Positions 44,998 through 56,288 of a DNA stretch of 64,000 bases are shown piece by piece (the first letter of the stretch is position 1; each line of letters begins with the position of its first letter). The notes under the pieces were generated by a model. That model was not told where the DNA came from. It saw nothing but the letters and a program-made list of their open reading frames with translations, and ran no database searches. Made by a program: the position numbers and the translations under genes. Origin of the DNA: Trachythela sp. YZ-2020 (lineage: Eukaryota > Cnidaria > Anthozoa > Malacalcyonacea > Clavulariidae); NCBI GenBank assembly GCA_016169945.1, contig JADLSH010000257.1, positions 535,001 through 599,000 on the forward strand. Direction: 5' to 3'.

Positions 44998-46084
44998 TTA
45001 GTATTTTGTACGTTTCCCCTTATGTTTAACAATATCTTTAATTCTCCTTGGCATACTTGCAATTGCCTTATCTACATATTCTTGTGAGACTGACCAAATA
45101 TTAAATTTCACCCTTTCGACAAATTCATCCCATGACTGGTATATAATGTTCTTCTGTAAGATTTCTGCTTCCATTTTTTTTCGGACAATATGAAACAAAT
45201 TTTCAACGGATTCAAATCAGGTGATCTTGCTGGAATAACTTGCATGTTTGCTCTGATAGATTTTAAGGCTTTCTTTGCAACTGCTGACATTTGTGAAGGA
45301 TCATTATCCATTAGAAATAATTTTGGTTTGGTATTATCATTGTTTCTTGTGATGTCAAAGAGAATGGGGAAATGATGGCATATAAAACGTACAAAATATG
45401 GGCCATCCATCTTAGTATGGTTCTGCGCAAATAACGCCCTTCCCGTGCACCATGGCAACTAGCAAATGCAATCATTTACCGCCAGAAAGTTCTTTGCTAC
45501 CTTTTGTAGTTAATAGCAAACCTTCACCTCTTTTTCGCCAAACACGATTTTTTGGTTTAAGTACTTCACTCATTGGATTACTTTTGTAAACGAAGGAAAC
45601 ACCGTCCAAATAGAAAGCAACATTTGAGGTCCAGTAATCTTGGGGTTTGATTGCCATGCTTCGTGCAAACTTACGGCGTATTTTTAATATTTTTTTGTGA
45701 GAACCCTTTTCTTGCGACTTTGAAAAAACCCATATCCCAGCCGTTTCACATATCGAAGAAATGTTCTGTAAGTCACGATTGTCGGTGAAATACCGCTACG
45801 CTGGACTACTTCCGTAACTGTGAAATTAGGACTTCTTTCTCGGAGTTGCATAATTGCTCTTTTGAGTTTGCGCTCATCTCATCTCATTTACGCCGACCTT
45901 GATAAGACTTTTTCAGCATTTCGGTATTTTTATTTTTAGTATCAAACCGCTTAGTAACTCTTAGAACACTTGACTTTGACATGTTTGTTTTTAACGCAAT
46001 TTTCCGATACGAATATTTGAATTCGCGACTCGGCAAGAGGGCTAAAGCTCGCTGCTCTGCAGTTAAATCATGAATTCGTGCCAT
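44998..46084 (-). pseudogene. Tc1/mariner-type transposase, broken
   Basis: From ATG at 46084: MARIHDLTAEQRALALLP and SYRKIALKTNMSKSSVLRV form a helix-turn-helix (paired-like) DNA-binding domain. After frame changes: VAFYLDGVSF gives the first catalytic Asp, FLMDNDPSQMS the second, and IPARSPDLNPLK the third acidic position of a DDE/D triad in normal Tc1 spacing. The end includes MPRRIKDIVKHKGKRTKY. The usual N after the third position is followed by P-L-K rather than P-I-E, a possible loss of an acidic residue. At least three frame changes, so not functional. Its left end could not be found; a candidate right end is the CAGTGACATAATTATTGGAC word at 46262. Confidence 0.87.
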
Positions 46085-46258
46085 GTTTGTATATTAAAAT
46101 GAAACTATTGTTACGCAATATAATTAATTTTGGAATAATATCGACCTATCAATAGCTCAATTAACACTGAATTATTGCTGAAAGTTTCATAAAGAAATCT
46201 TGTTTAGTTTTCAAGTTACAGACGTTTCAAAAGTATGATAACGCAGTAAAATACTCAG

Positions 46259-46513
46259 ACAATCAGTGACATAATTATTGGACCGATTAGCCGGAAAAGG
46301 CAAAATTCCCCCTTCCCCCCTTTTCAATGTTGTTAGTCTAACATGCATTTTCTATGTTACATGCCATTGTCTTGTATTAGGCTGCCGATGCTTTTTCTAG
46401 CAGATAAAGAAACATTGAAACGGGGGGAGGGGGGTATAACAGTGAATTTTGCACAATTGTGTACAAAAATACCTTTCTATACAAGTGTCCCAAATTTCAA
46501 TGTCACTGATTGT
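46259..46513 (+). mobile_element. 255 bp element with CAATCAGTGACAT inverted ends
   Basis: It starts CAATCAGTGACATAATTATT and ends ATGTCACTGATTG, a 13 bp inverted match. The left 199 bp are repeated directly at 41307-41506. The start word resembles Tc1 ends, and the Tc1-like transposase gene begins 175 bp to its left, so it may instead be that element's border plus host sequence. Confidence 0.55.
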
Positions 46514-47789
46514 AGCTGTAACAAAACTGGTGGCAGAATGGATTTGGAATCAAGCTTGTTTATTCAGACCTGGCTTGTTGTAATCGACGCCAGACAGGAT
46601 TTGTTGCATCGTCCATGAACCGCTTGCGAATCACGCTATTAAAAAGATTTTCTCAGTTTTCTATATTTTAATCAAGATCAATATGTGGGTTTTTCGTTTT
46701 GAATTTAGTATCAGTTGGGGCATATTATAAAGAAGCTATATTAAATTATATTGGATGCTGTTCAGGACGTAAAAAGAAACATGCATGGCAGCTGATATAA
46801 TGGAGAACAAGCTTTTTGTCAGTTTTTCTTAAATAATTTATCCAGTTTCTTGCATGTGACTTATTTCAATGTATTTTTTATATAGCGCGGTGAATAACAT
46901 TGAGTGACTGTTCACTTCTAGTGTTTCACTCCATTTTAAATATTCAAGTGGGCATGCATATAAGCACCGCGGGTCAAACATAACAAACCCAGGGTGGACG
47001 GCTAACCGACACCTTAGTGCTTTCCTTTGGATTGACATTATAAATTTTGCCATTTTTGACAGATGAAATATGTGGACTTCATTAGAATGCATGGTAGGGA
47101 AAAATACCATACAGCTCCCTTGTGACTTCAGGGCGACAGTGCGTGCAGGATATCCAAAATATACGTGCGTGCAGGATATCCAACAGTCCTACAGTGTATC
47201 TGAAGACGCTAATGATATGCGCAAACTAAACTATATCAACTGTAGTTATCCTTAAAGAGTGTAGGGAAAGTTATTTCTCCTCGAAATTTACACGAAAGCT
47301 TAAAACTGTGTATGGCTTAGCCGATAACACATTAATTGCAATTTGTGTGACCAAGTGAGTTGTAAAGTTTGATCGATCTATTTACTTGACAGAACAATTG
47401 CTATATAATATATCGAAGATGAATTTTTTCAGCTTATATTTTCTTAAGTATATAACAACCAACTAATAACTCAGAATTTAAAGTTTGCAGACAAATTGAG
47501 AAGCGGCAGCCAAAAAGGATCAGCCATTTTAATTTTACGTATATGTTTCGTCTCGCTAATGCTATCAGTAATAAGGCCAAATTCGTACGTTTTCGTCCAT
47601 AGCTGCAGGTCAACTAATAAACGTAATATGAATTCATAGTATTTCGGTTCAATTTTGACTTTCGAGAAAATACTGAATTTGGGGCAAGAAAACAAGCATC
47701 TAGAATTATACAGCCTTATTGCTTCTTTATTCAAACTGAAAGAATGAATTAATGACGACAGTACAATTTAAGTGTTAAATATATATTGA
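46514..47789. other. No gene recognised
   Basis: A GTGCGTGCAGGATATCCAA word is tandemly duplicated at 47138-47182. A segment at 46530-46585 (AGCTTG, TTCAGACCTGGCTT) resembles 39190-39215, so the degenerate unit array may reach here. Minus frames at 46838-47110 and 47471-47734 lack any recognised domain. Confidence 0.4.
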
Positions 47790-48385
47790 ATAATTATGAC
47801 AAAAGTGCAATCCCTTAGTTATTATTACCAAGATACAACGACGGCTTACTAAAATATATAAAGATATAGTCTTGGAGTTAATGAAAGCTGCTTTTACTAA
47901 ATAAAGATATGTAGAATGTCAGCCCCTGCATGTAATATACTTCTACATAAAATATATCGTTTTCTAACTCCTACAATATTACTACAGATTATACTTGAAT
48001 AGGAATAGACGACTCTATGCCTATTTCATAGCAGCTATAATTATGTGGATATATTCTGCTTGCGTAGATGACATCAATGGAGCAAGGGTTTTAGCTTTAC
48101 CAGGTTTTTACTCCTTCGGCATGTGGTGAATATATTTCGCATAATTATGACAAGAATGTAATTCCTTAGTTATTTATTACCACGATCAAACGATATATAC
48201 TATAATTTGAGTTAAAGCTGTTTCTAGCGCTAAAAAGAAGTATTTAGAATTCCCGTATATAGTATACTCTAACGCAGAAAATATTGTTTTCTGAGACCTA
48301 CAATATTACTCTATTCAATTTAGCAACCATAATTTATGGAAATATTCTTGGTAAATGACTTCAATGGAGCAAGAGATTATATATA
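47790..48385. repeat. Tandem duplication in the 3' flank of the 48.4 kb gene
   Basis: The block 47790-48092 and the block 48143-48382 share, in order, ATAATTATGACAA, CCTTAGTTATT, TTACCA, TAATATACT/AGTATACT, CTCCTACAATATTACT and CAATGGAGCAAG. The offset is about 350 bp and the copies are diverged. Confidence 0.75.
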
Positions 48386-48401
48386 GATCACGAACTATAT
48401 C

Positions 48402-49045
48402 TCAACCCCAGCATCGCAATTTTCCCAGAGTGTGATAACCAGATTCGCCATATGAACCACCATAATATTTTCCACTTGCATCTCCAAACCTCAGTTCTGT
48501 AGCAGGCAACGTATTCTTGTCGGTCAGATATCCGCTGTCTTCACGCCATGTAAGGTCATTCTTGTCACAATTACATTTTCCTCCACCTGCACAGCTGTTT
48601 GTCTTTCCACATGCACATTTTCCACTGTTGACTGCCGCTCCGCCCCAGTAATTCATCTGTGAACCTTGACGTGATACCCACCAACCATGAGGTCCTTTCA
48701 ACAACACGCTATCATAGCATTCATATTTTATAAACTGCTCACAATTCTTGGACTGCTTCATAATGGCAACAATCTGTTCCATGGAAATGTCATATTTAAT
48801 CTTCCGCTTGTAAGAACCTGGAGGATTATATCCGTTCACAATTGTTCTTGATTCACTGTCATGTCCAATCACTGTCACACCAACACCATTCTTCGAGGTC
48901 ATATCACAGTATACTTGCACCAAGGATGACGAACTGAGTCCTTGGGGATTGATATAATACATTCCACTAGTAGTTGAAGGATGTTTTATTAACAAAGCTG
49001 AACAAGACGCTGGTAGATCTAACCTGTCAATACGGGCGACAATAG
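48402..49045 (-). CDS. Secreted fibrinogen-like gene B, last exon (CNTNAP-type domain)
   Basis: 644 bp, from a TTTTACAG acceptor to TGA at 48402; carries 214 codons with a two-base carry-in. It reads IDRLDLPASCSALLIKHPST, then the fibrinogen-like core: GMYYINPQG, VQVYCDMTSKNGVGVTVIGH, CEQFIKYECYDSVL, GWWVSRQGSQMNYWGG, a cysteine cluster (CACGKTNSCAGGGKCNCDKN), WREDSGYLTDKNTLPATELR and LGKLRCWG. The YCDM opening, the paired cysteines and the GxLTDKxxLPxxxLxFGD end match the fibrinogen-like domain of neurexin IV/contactin-associated proteins. As a lone domain at the end of a short secreted protein it likely serves as an extracellular ligand-binding head; that role is inferred. Exon phases link it to 49190, 50885 and 52444. 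Confidence 0.88.
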
Positions 49046-49189
49046 CTGTAAAACGTAAAGATTCTTGTTAAGTGACAAACATTATTGGAGCCTGACCCGT
49101 TAGTTAAACAAACATGTTCTGACTCGTTTTCGTTCTATATTTAGCATCTGCGAGAATTGGAGTGTTTATTGATCATTTCATTTTACTAC

Positions 49190-49280
49190 CTTGATTTTCT
49201 TTTTCCAGCTTTTTAATCATATTTCCTTGATTTTGAATTTTGCTTTCTTGGCTTTGTACTTGTTGTTTTAATTGCTGAAG
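49190..49280 (-). CDS. Gene B, coiled-coil exon
   Basis: 91 bp between a TTTTTTCTAG acceptor and a GTAGTA donor. It reads LQQLKQQVQSQESKIQNQGN and MIKKLEKENQ, a heptad-like coiled coil, and carries one base into the next exon (GCT split G|CT), exactly as the last exon requires. It would form the stalk joining the trimerisation segment to the fibrinogen-like head. Confidence 0.82.
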
Positions 49281-50884
49281 CTAGAAAAAACTATATTCTT
49301 CAAAAATAAATTATCTATTATACCACTATTCTATATCCTGCCTTAGAAGTATGAGGTATAGAATTCGTTCTTTATTAACGAAGCACTCTTTTGCGCGTGT
49401 TCAGTGTTCTAATAACCGCCATATTGAACTCGACCAAGAGTTATGTAGGATAAAAATAGATTTATTTGCCACCTCTTAGTTATAACATTCTTATAAACTC
49501 TCCATTTAGTCTAGACAGATTTTTTACTGAGAAGAGATCGGAGTACGCATTCAATATTTATATCATTTCGACGCTTTGGTTTAAATTTAACTCAGGTCTT
49601 TGAATGGAAAAGCAAGCTTTTGTTACTGTTTAATATTTGCCTACGTGCAATATTTAATGTATATTTTATACTATATTTCATTGCGGAATACGATTTATCA
49701 CACTTTAGAATACAATTAGAAAAAGGTAAGTAACTAAGTTTGTGCAGTAATTACTAACAGATTTAGAAAATAGGATAGTGAACTATATTGATGTCATGCA
49801 TATGCAATGTGATTGTGTGCAATAGCGTTCTAAAGTGTGTTTACCATTGTCTGGAACTGAGGATTATAGTAATAGCCGGTAAACATCTTGTGAAACTTTC
49901 ACAGTTTAAGATCCGTCAAACGCTTTTGGTAAGTGATCAGCCAATAACGTTTTACATATCCTGTAAAGCAGTTTGCGATTTTACGAAACTTTTTTCGAAT
50001 CCCACTTCCCCAACCCCAAGAGCCTGCTTTGCAGATTGTTTATACCAGCGTCGCATTAAATGGTGCTCTTTATATAAACAATGAATTTTCACATGAAAGT
50101 AGAAATGTTTTTATCTACGAGTGTTCATCTTTGGTTGTAAACAACGTTAATAGTGAAACATTATTGGCAATATCCTCATGTTTCGGGCACGAATATACTT
50201 CGATCTCTTTGATCTTGACCCCAATCCCAACCCAATGCCTAACTCTAACTCTATTGTGTGCGAAACGTGCGGCCGATATAACTACATTATTTCAGTGACC
50301 TCTATATATATATATATGCAGCAAAAACTACAGTTATTAGACCTAGAAGAAAAGTGAAGCCAAGATGGCGGAAATTGACATCCAAGATCTGTAACGGTCG
50401 TAAACAATTTTCATACCATTTCCTCCAGCTAATTCCAGTTTTTTTTCTAGCGGATGGTATCGCTCATCAAATTGCCAGTTCAAAAAAAACCATAACATCT
50501 CTCCTTAAATCGAAGACAAAACACGAAATTTTGGCACATTCCGGTGCAGAAAGACTGCATGGCACTGGACGTCAATATTCGCCATCTTTGGTTCACATTT
50601 TGGACGCAAGTTCTTACTCCAGATCATTGTATGGAGCTCACTGCATAATTCCTGCCAACACCCCATGTTTGGCAGGGGTAGTTGGGTAAGTCTCAAGTCT
50701 TCTCTGCGGAGTATGGGCTTCCTTTTGCTTTTGAGGCAGGTCTTTCTTTGGCTTTTGAGGAAGGACTTCTTTGCGATAGTAATTTCCAGTATCTGTATCT
50801 CTAGCTAGCTTACTATCTCAACTTCTGGTACATGTACAGTAGCTAAAAAAATAAAAGTGATATTTTCCTAAGTTTCAAACATAC
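49281..50884. other. Intron of gene B, no other gene recognised
   Basis: Contains an open plus frame of 111 codons at 50354-50689 with no recognised domain, and a TA microsatellite at 50306-50322. Treated as intron. Confidence 0.5.
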
Positions 50885-51019
50885 CTCTTGTTCAGTGCTC
50901 AGTGCTTTCCACTGTGATCCTTGATTGACATAAAGTTGTTTATTATCTCTACGATATGAGAGTAGACCTGGAATATCTGGAATCTTTTCAAAACTTTCCT
51001 TGTTAGATACTGTCAATGT
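50885..51019 (-). CDS. Gene B, NC10/endostatin-type trimerisation exon
   Basis: 135 bp, exactly 45 codons, between a TTCTCTTCAG acceptor and a GTATGT donor. It reads TLTVSNKESFEKIPDIPG, then LLSYRRDNKQLYVNQGSQWK. A segment that begins with a helix, reads LxYxxDxxxLYVxxGxxWK and is followed by a stalk resembles the short trimerisation module (NC10-like) next to endostatin in collagens XV/XVIII. That similarity is from family knowledge and is not tested. It suggests that the product is a trimer. Confidence 0.75.
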
Positions 51020-52443
51020 CTGAAGAGAAAATTTTGAGGAAGACAAAAATAAAACGAATTATATTGTACAATTTGAAGACTCCACGAAGAGGGATGGTAC
51101 GTATTCAGTATATACTGCACGTACCATTTTGTGAGAAAACTATACAAAACAATTCTTAATTTGGATATTTCGAATTCGAAATATTTTTGCCCTTTCTTAT
51201 GGCTGGTGATAGTGTCCATCCAGCTAGCATGGAAGAACGTTATTGTTGAAATAATTCCTAAATTACATTCAAAGTCTAACCCGCGGCTTGAACTTTGGTA
51301 AAGCCTTAAATTCCAGTTCGGGACCGTCAACCATGCTGACAATGTTCGTGAGGCACAAAAGGCGGTTGGTTGTGCTTCTTTCCCTTCGCATGCAGAGTCA
51401 AGGAGAGAAAGTATCCTTTTGATTTTGGGTAAAGGTTTGGAATACATTTTCTAATTTTATTAATATCACTATTTCGCTAGTCGTGCCTCTTAATGTACAA
51501 TTACATGAAAAAAGAAGATATATTATTTTACATTCAAACTTTATTCCCGTTCGAGATTGGTCAATACTGAATTCTCCTACATTCTCAATATCCGGTAGCT
51601 GTAACGCTATTTCAGCTGCTGGTGTGGTCAGCGTGCAATAATTATTTTCTGGAAGAAATTATTGTCAGAAAAAGACAACGACAGCAGCAAAAGCCCACGA
51701 AATGCAAAACAATTTTAGACGAGTATTTATTATTTACTCTTCAAATGTTAGGTTTTTGTGTCTCCTTCACATCTGCCTTGTCTGTTCTTTTCTCAGCTCC
51801 ACTTTGACAGATTGACCTCAGTCTAAATATTTCTTGATATCATGCTCGGACTCAGCCCATAATTATTTTGTATCTTAATTTTAATCTCGAAAAGTATGGT
51901 ATCAGTATTAAGAGTGTTTTATCAATTAATTGGTTTTTCTAAATTTGTCAATCAAAATGCGTGATATGATCGAAAATTATCTGTTTCAGTTGAAACTTCC
52001 AAGACGGATTTTAGGTGTGGATGAACTGATTTTTTGGCATTGATCCTGTCCCGTCATATAATTGTACACTGTACTTAAATAGGATTTTATCGCTAAGTAG
52101 CATTAGAACTACACTATGTATAATTAGTCCCTCAAATTCTCATTGTGGCCGACAGTTAGTTCTCCTATTTGCTGGCCTGTTTTTTTAATTATTATTTGCT
52201 TCTAAGCTTGATTTCTGCCAATGACCTTCTGCCGTCGTTATCTTCGTGTAGAGTTTGTAAAAACCTTGAGTCAATTCCCTTCCACTTACAAAAACATTTA
52301 GGTAAATTCTCGCGTACCTTCAATTCTACGTCAAAACATGCGATATTCCGTCTTCCTTTATGTTTATGCTAACGATAATTTTTAAAGAAATTGTTCTTGA
52401 AAATCACTGCAGAAGCTAACAATATTTTCACCATAATACTTAC
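51020..52443. other. Intron of gene B
   Basis: A 144-codon minus frame at 51013-51447 overlaps the exon, but it has no domain and no splice support. No other feature. Confidence 0.5.
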
Positions 52444-52485
52444 ACCTTCGTTCAAAAATGCCGTAAATTGTTCTGAACAGGAACC
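52444..52485 (-). CDS. Gene B, short upstream exon
   Basis: 42 bp between a TTTTTTTTTAG acceptor and a GTAAGTATT donor. It reads GSCSEQFTAFLNEG, phase 0 at both ends, and so joins the 50885-51019 exon in frame. The single cysteine could link chains. No exon with a signal peptide was found between this exon and the end of gene A 190 bp upstream. The true 5' part of gene B is therefore unknown. Confidence 0.65.
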
Positions 52486-52672
52486 CTAAAAAAAACAAGA
52501 TACAAATTAAATTCTTTATTTAGTTGACTTTCTATCATTGTATGAAAAAAGTAAACGCCTTTTTCGATCAAAATTAAAGTATTCACATTTCTGATTGTGT
52601 CGTTGTTCCTGCTATTAATCGTTATTTTCGTCCTCGTTGTTAACTAGTTGTTGAAATTATTAGCGTTGTTAT

Positions 52673-52918
52673 TTACTGCTCTAGTATCGGTACCTTGTGT
52701 GCAGTGCCAGTTTCAAGATCGATGAAATGCTTTTCAAGTTTGCCTCCAGAAGTTTTCGCCATAAACTCCATACATTTTTTCCACAGTCGTGTGGGCATTC
52801 TAGTTCGGACCCAAAACCAAACAAAAGCTTTCTTCATTACTGTTCCACCGTTAATTGCAGTACATTTAGGACCACAGTAGTTTTGTCTTCCACCTTTCGG
52901 TCCAAAACACGCACAACA
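52673..52918 (-). CDS. Secreted fibrinogen-related gene A, last exon
   Basis: 246 bp: 81 codons and a stop, after a TATCTTGCAG acceptor, phase 0. It reads CCACFGPKGGRQNYCGPKC, then GGTVMKKAFVWFWVRT, RLWKKCMEF and ends TAHKVPILEQ. The four or five cysteines at the start would pair with those of earlier exons (GCDQAK precedes it), and the FVWFWVR strand resembles the closing strand of fibrinogen-related domains. The exon closes the gene A reading frame. Confidence 0.8.
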   Translation of the reverse strand, partial: CCACFGPKGGRQNYCGPKCTAINGGTVMKKAFVWFWVRTRMPTRLWKKCMEFMAKTSGGKLEKHFIDLETGTAHKVPILEQ

Positions 52919-53224
52919 CTGCAAGATAGAAATGCAATTAGCAGCAGCGTCACTTGGGCCTAAACATTATCGAGTGTGGATCGTTTTGCGCGACGAAAGG
53001 GCGTGGTCAGGACATAACGTAAAGTAGCCGGCCAAAACTATGAAGGTTTCGGAGCCCCCACGCCGCTAGCGGGAAAGCATAAGTATCGAGTGGCAAGGCA
53101 TATTTTAAGGAATTTACAATGGTGGGCCAAAGCTAAGATTAAGGCCCTGAAATTGATTGCGATTGTGTAGTATCAAATGCTTCCTGAACTCATTGAAAGA
53201 TTGAAATGTGAACTTGTATTTGTG

Positions 53225-53520
53225 TTTTATTCAGATGTGGCGCCAGGAATTCCCCGATGAGGGGACCAGGGACCCCGACGATGGAGCTAAGTTCTTAGAG
53301 GCAGTCAAACTTTTTATCTGATGTTCAACCTGGGGGGGGTTCGGGGGGACATTTTTTAATTTTAAGTCTCCGAAACGGTATTTCCTGCGTTTTGAGGGTA
53401 CTTTACGGTAAAATAGAATTGTCACGCTCGTTACAAGACATAGACTCTTCCCCGACGAAAGAGTAATTTTTGCCCGATAGGGGAGCTAGAGCTCCCCGAC
53501 CCCTGGCTTGGACCACCCCT
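53225..53520. repeat. GC-rich interspersed repeat with shared core
   Basis: Contains the core found in the hAT MITE at 34.1 kb (GGGGGGACATTTTTT, then TCTCCGAAACGGTATTTCCTGC). It is bounded by CCCCGATGAGGGGACC and AGCTCCCCGACCCCTGG, which are weakly inverted. Probably a diverged non-autonomous element in an intron of gene A. Confidence 0.55.
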
Positions 53521-54155
53521 GGTTTTATTGCTTCACAGGCACGCATCCGTACAGTGGGGGTATGATCACAAAAGGAATGCTCAATAATCGGATACTGTAT
53601 TACTATTACTGTACTGTACTGTATTACTAAAGTCTCTCGACTTTCTTCATATTTAAAGCATTCTATACATACGATACTGTCTGGTGATCTAGTCTTCAGT
53701 ATAATAGTCTAGTATAGGCAATAGTGTGCAGTAGTAAAGAGTAGATCAGCTGTAATATGGAATAGGCGTAATTCATATAAGAATACAAAAAGAAACATGT
53801 GTTTCACTGTGCACTAAACAGTACCTTTTTCTCTTTGAATTTTCCAGAATGTAAAAATGATGCTACGAGGGACCAAGCAATGGTGGGCAAATTGTATGTC
53901 AGTGGTCGGTCACTTGGCCATTTGGCCCACCAGTCTATATGTTAACATATGCCTTGTCGAGTGGTGAAGGTACGAGACCACTTGGGGGTATGTTTCGCCA
54001 GAAAAATTTGCAAAGATTTACAGAATTCTGATGGTCAGAAAATGTCGTATATTGGATTAGCGAATTTTTCAAATTGCCCAAACTGGTCTTCAATGCTTTT
54101 TGTTCTTACTAAACATCTCTCAGTATCTCACCCTTCCCCCCTCCCCAACAGTTAC

Positions 54156-54391
54156 GTCGGTTGTATCAACGCCGGATAGCACTATCCACCGGATAGCGAA
54201 TCTTCCAACATTCCTAAAATTGTGCGTTGATTTGTATAATCAAGATTAAACCTTAGCATTTATAAGTTAAAGTTTCTTTTTATTAATTGTGGGGTCTACA
54301 TTCGTAGTTTTATAGCTTTTTGAGCATTTTTACAAGAGTCGAAAAATTCGCTATCCGGTGGATAGTGCTATCCGACCTTGATACAACCGCC
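54156..54391. mobile_element. 236 bp MITE with about 45 bp inverted ends
   Basis: GGTTGTATCAACGCCGGATA and GCACTATCCACCGGATAGCG near 54160-54200 are mirrored near 54350-54390. The terminal repeats themselves contain small palindromes (GGATAGCACTATCC). The centre is AT-rich. It lies in an intron of gene A. Confidence 0.9.
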
Positions 54392-54429
54392 CCCAGGTAA
54401 ATTAGGTTAATTTTAGGCGTTTTAGGTAC

Positions 54430-54502
54430 CTTCGCTTGGTCGCATCCGACAAATGCTGTGGAGTTATGTTTCATTCCAGATAAAGAAGAGCTGGCACTAT
54501 AA
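54430..54502 (-). CDS. Gene A, exon 5 (as seen)
   Basis: 73 bp from a CTTTTCAG acceptor to a GTACCT donor. It reads YSASSSLSGMKHNSTAFVGC and DQAK. The first base completes AG|T from the previous exon, and it ends in phase 0, as the last exon needs. Confidence 0.82.
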
Positions 54503-55070
54503 CTGAAAAGGAAATTGTATATTTGCATTCAAGCTTACGACATGACACGTCGCCATAAAGGTTGTTTACGAGGTTACAGCCAATATTCCATCGGAAAACT
54601 AGATGTTCAGTGACATTTAGGATTACTGATTCGAGCGGAAAAGGTTATGAACAAGCTAAATGTTCAGTGAACCAGTTTTTTTTTAACTGTAACCTATCTA
54701 AATCAACTATTTCGTACTTTCTTCTCTTATAAGAAGAATACTTGCAGATAAAAGCATACAAAAATTAGAAGCCGTTCAGAAGCACAAAACCTTTGAAAAA
54801 TATTTGAAACGTTGACATTTATTTCAAAAAATAGTTAATGATACTGATAGTTTTACTGATTGCCCTTCTTTTGTATCTTTTATTAACTCTTGAATTAAAC
54901 AATTAATCTATAAATCATGTTCGACTGCACACAAATATTTCAGTCAATTTTGCGCCATCCGCAATAGCAGTCTTGTTTTTGATTACTGCAATTAAGCATT
55001 ATGTGTGTTTAATAATATAAAAACTCTGCTTTAGAAACGAAAATTAGGCTGATTCAAATGAAACTGTTAC

Positions 55071-55165
55071 CTGTACGATCCAAAATTATCGTAGCGAAAT
55101 TGAAGGGCATCTAAAATTGCGTAACCATTCTTGCATTTATGTCGAAGGCAGTAATTCATTTTTCC
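55071..55165 (-). CDS. Gene A, exon 4 (as seen)
   Basis: 95 bp from a TTCATTCAAG acceptor to a GTAACA donor. It reads GKMNYCLRHKCKNGYAILD and ALQFRYDNFGSY. Phase 0 in, two bases out (AG|). The two cysteines fit a disulphide-bonded extracellular domain. Confidence 0.82.
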
Positions 55166-55583
55166 CTTGAATGAAAAAGAGATTTAGTATAGGAAAAGGG
55201 AAGTGGTATTTTTAGAGGATTGAAATAGTCTAGACAGTCAGTCGCATCTCTGAGGCAGACCATAAAATATAAAGGAATTTCTACATGCATGAAGCACTGG
55301 TCCTATTGGTCCCTGAATTTTCATAAGTTAAGATTCCATTTTAGGACCGTTACTTGTTCTCTTATGTATATCATCGTATATCAGTTTCGACTTGCATCGT
55401 AAATTAAAGTAAAGCAGCCTTCGAGGAAGATTATATTACTAGCTTATGATGCGAAATCTATAACCATGTCGTTTATAAATTACATATTGATTTTTTCAGT
55501 CAAGTCATAGTCTATGTATATATAACTCAAAATGTTGTGCACATTACGATCTTCCTTTTAAGAGAAAATTAGTAACTATTTAC

Positions 55584-55767
55584 CCATCCCAGCAAATGAT
55601 GTACGTGTTGTCCAAATTTTGAGCACTTGAAATTATTGCTAAGGACAGTTTTGGTCATCAGGTCTTTGACAAATGAAACGTTTCCAATTCCAGCATGAAG
55701 AAACGGACATCCACTATTTATAGTGAAAAGATTTCCAAATTCGCGTTGTGGATTTAACCTGTACATC
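55584..55767 (-). CDS. Gene A, exon 3 (as seen)
   Basis: 184 bp from a TACTATGCAG acceptor to a GTAAAT donor. It reads MYRLNPQREFGNLFTINSGC, PFLHAGIGNVSFVKDLMTKT and FGQHVHHLLGW. The first base completes TG|G (Trp) from exon 2. The M is internal, not a start codon. Confidence 0.85.
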
Positions 55768-56079
55768 CTGCATAGTATAAAACAGAAAGAAAGTTATCGT
55801 TGTAGATTTCAGATTTTTCCTAATTTTCCGCAAATGAAAACCTCATATTATTGCATTTTCCTTTCTATATTATTTTGCTATTTAATAGTCGCGAGTGAGA
55901 TATTGCGGTAAAGTAGCAAACCGAAGTTTGGTTGCGTTGACCTAGCGATTTTATCCAAATTTCACTCGAAACCTGCAGCCATGCTCTAACTTTACAAATT
56001 AAAGTAGACACTGTTGATATTTTTATACTATTCATGCATGATTATACTATTCTCAATATTTGACATGAAATTTTCTCAC

Positions 56080-56288
56080 CAGTCTGCCTTTGTGCCTTCG
56101 AAATTTTTGTCAGTTGAAAATTGAACTCTAAAGTCCAGAACCCGAACATCGCCTAAATCACTAGACCAATGTGGGGGTCCTTCAGGGTCAACAGGGGACG
56201 AATTAGACGGTACTGTCCAAGATACAGGACTATCCTTCATTCCAACCAACGTAAATCCTCCACCATCTGTATGAACATCACACCAAAT
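56080..56288 (-). CDS. Gene A, exon 2 (as seen): fibrinogen-related core
   Basis: 209 bp from a GGCCAAAACAG acceptor to a GTGAGA donor. It reads IWCDVHTDGGGFTLVGMKD, SPVSWTVPSNSSPVDPEG, then LGDVRVLDFRVQFST and FEGTKADW. The WCDMxTDGGGWTLV signature is diagnostic of fibrinogen-related domains. Here the second W is F, as occurs in cnidarian secreted matrix proteins. Confidence 0.9.

Noticed and set aside
41307..46457. LTR retrotransposon defined by the 200 bp direct repeats
   Set aside because: No gag, protease, integrase or primer-binding site lies between; the interior genes are on different strands and of different classes.
50354..50689. 111-codon plus-strand frame
   Set aside because: No domain, no splice context, and it is within an intron of a gene on the other strand.
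51013..51447. 144-codon minus-strand frame
   Set aside because: It overlaps a well-supported exon only at its end; the remainder has no domain and no splice support.
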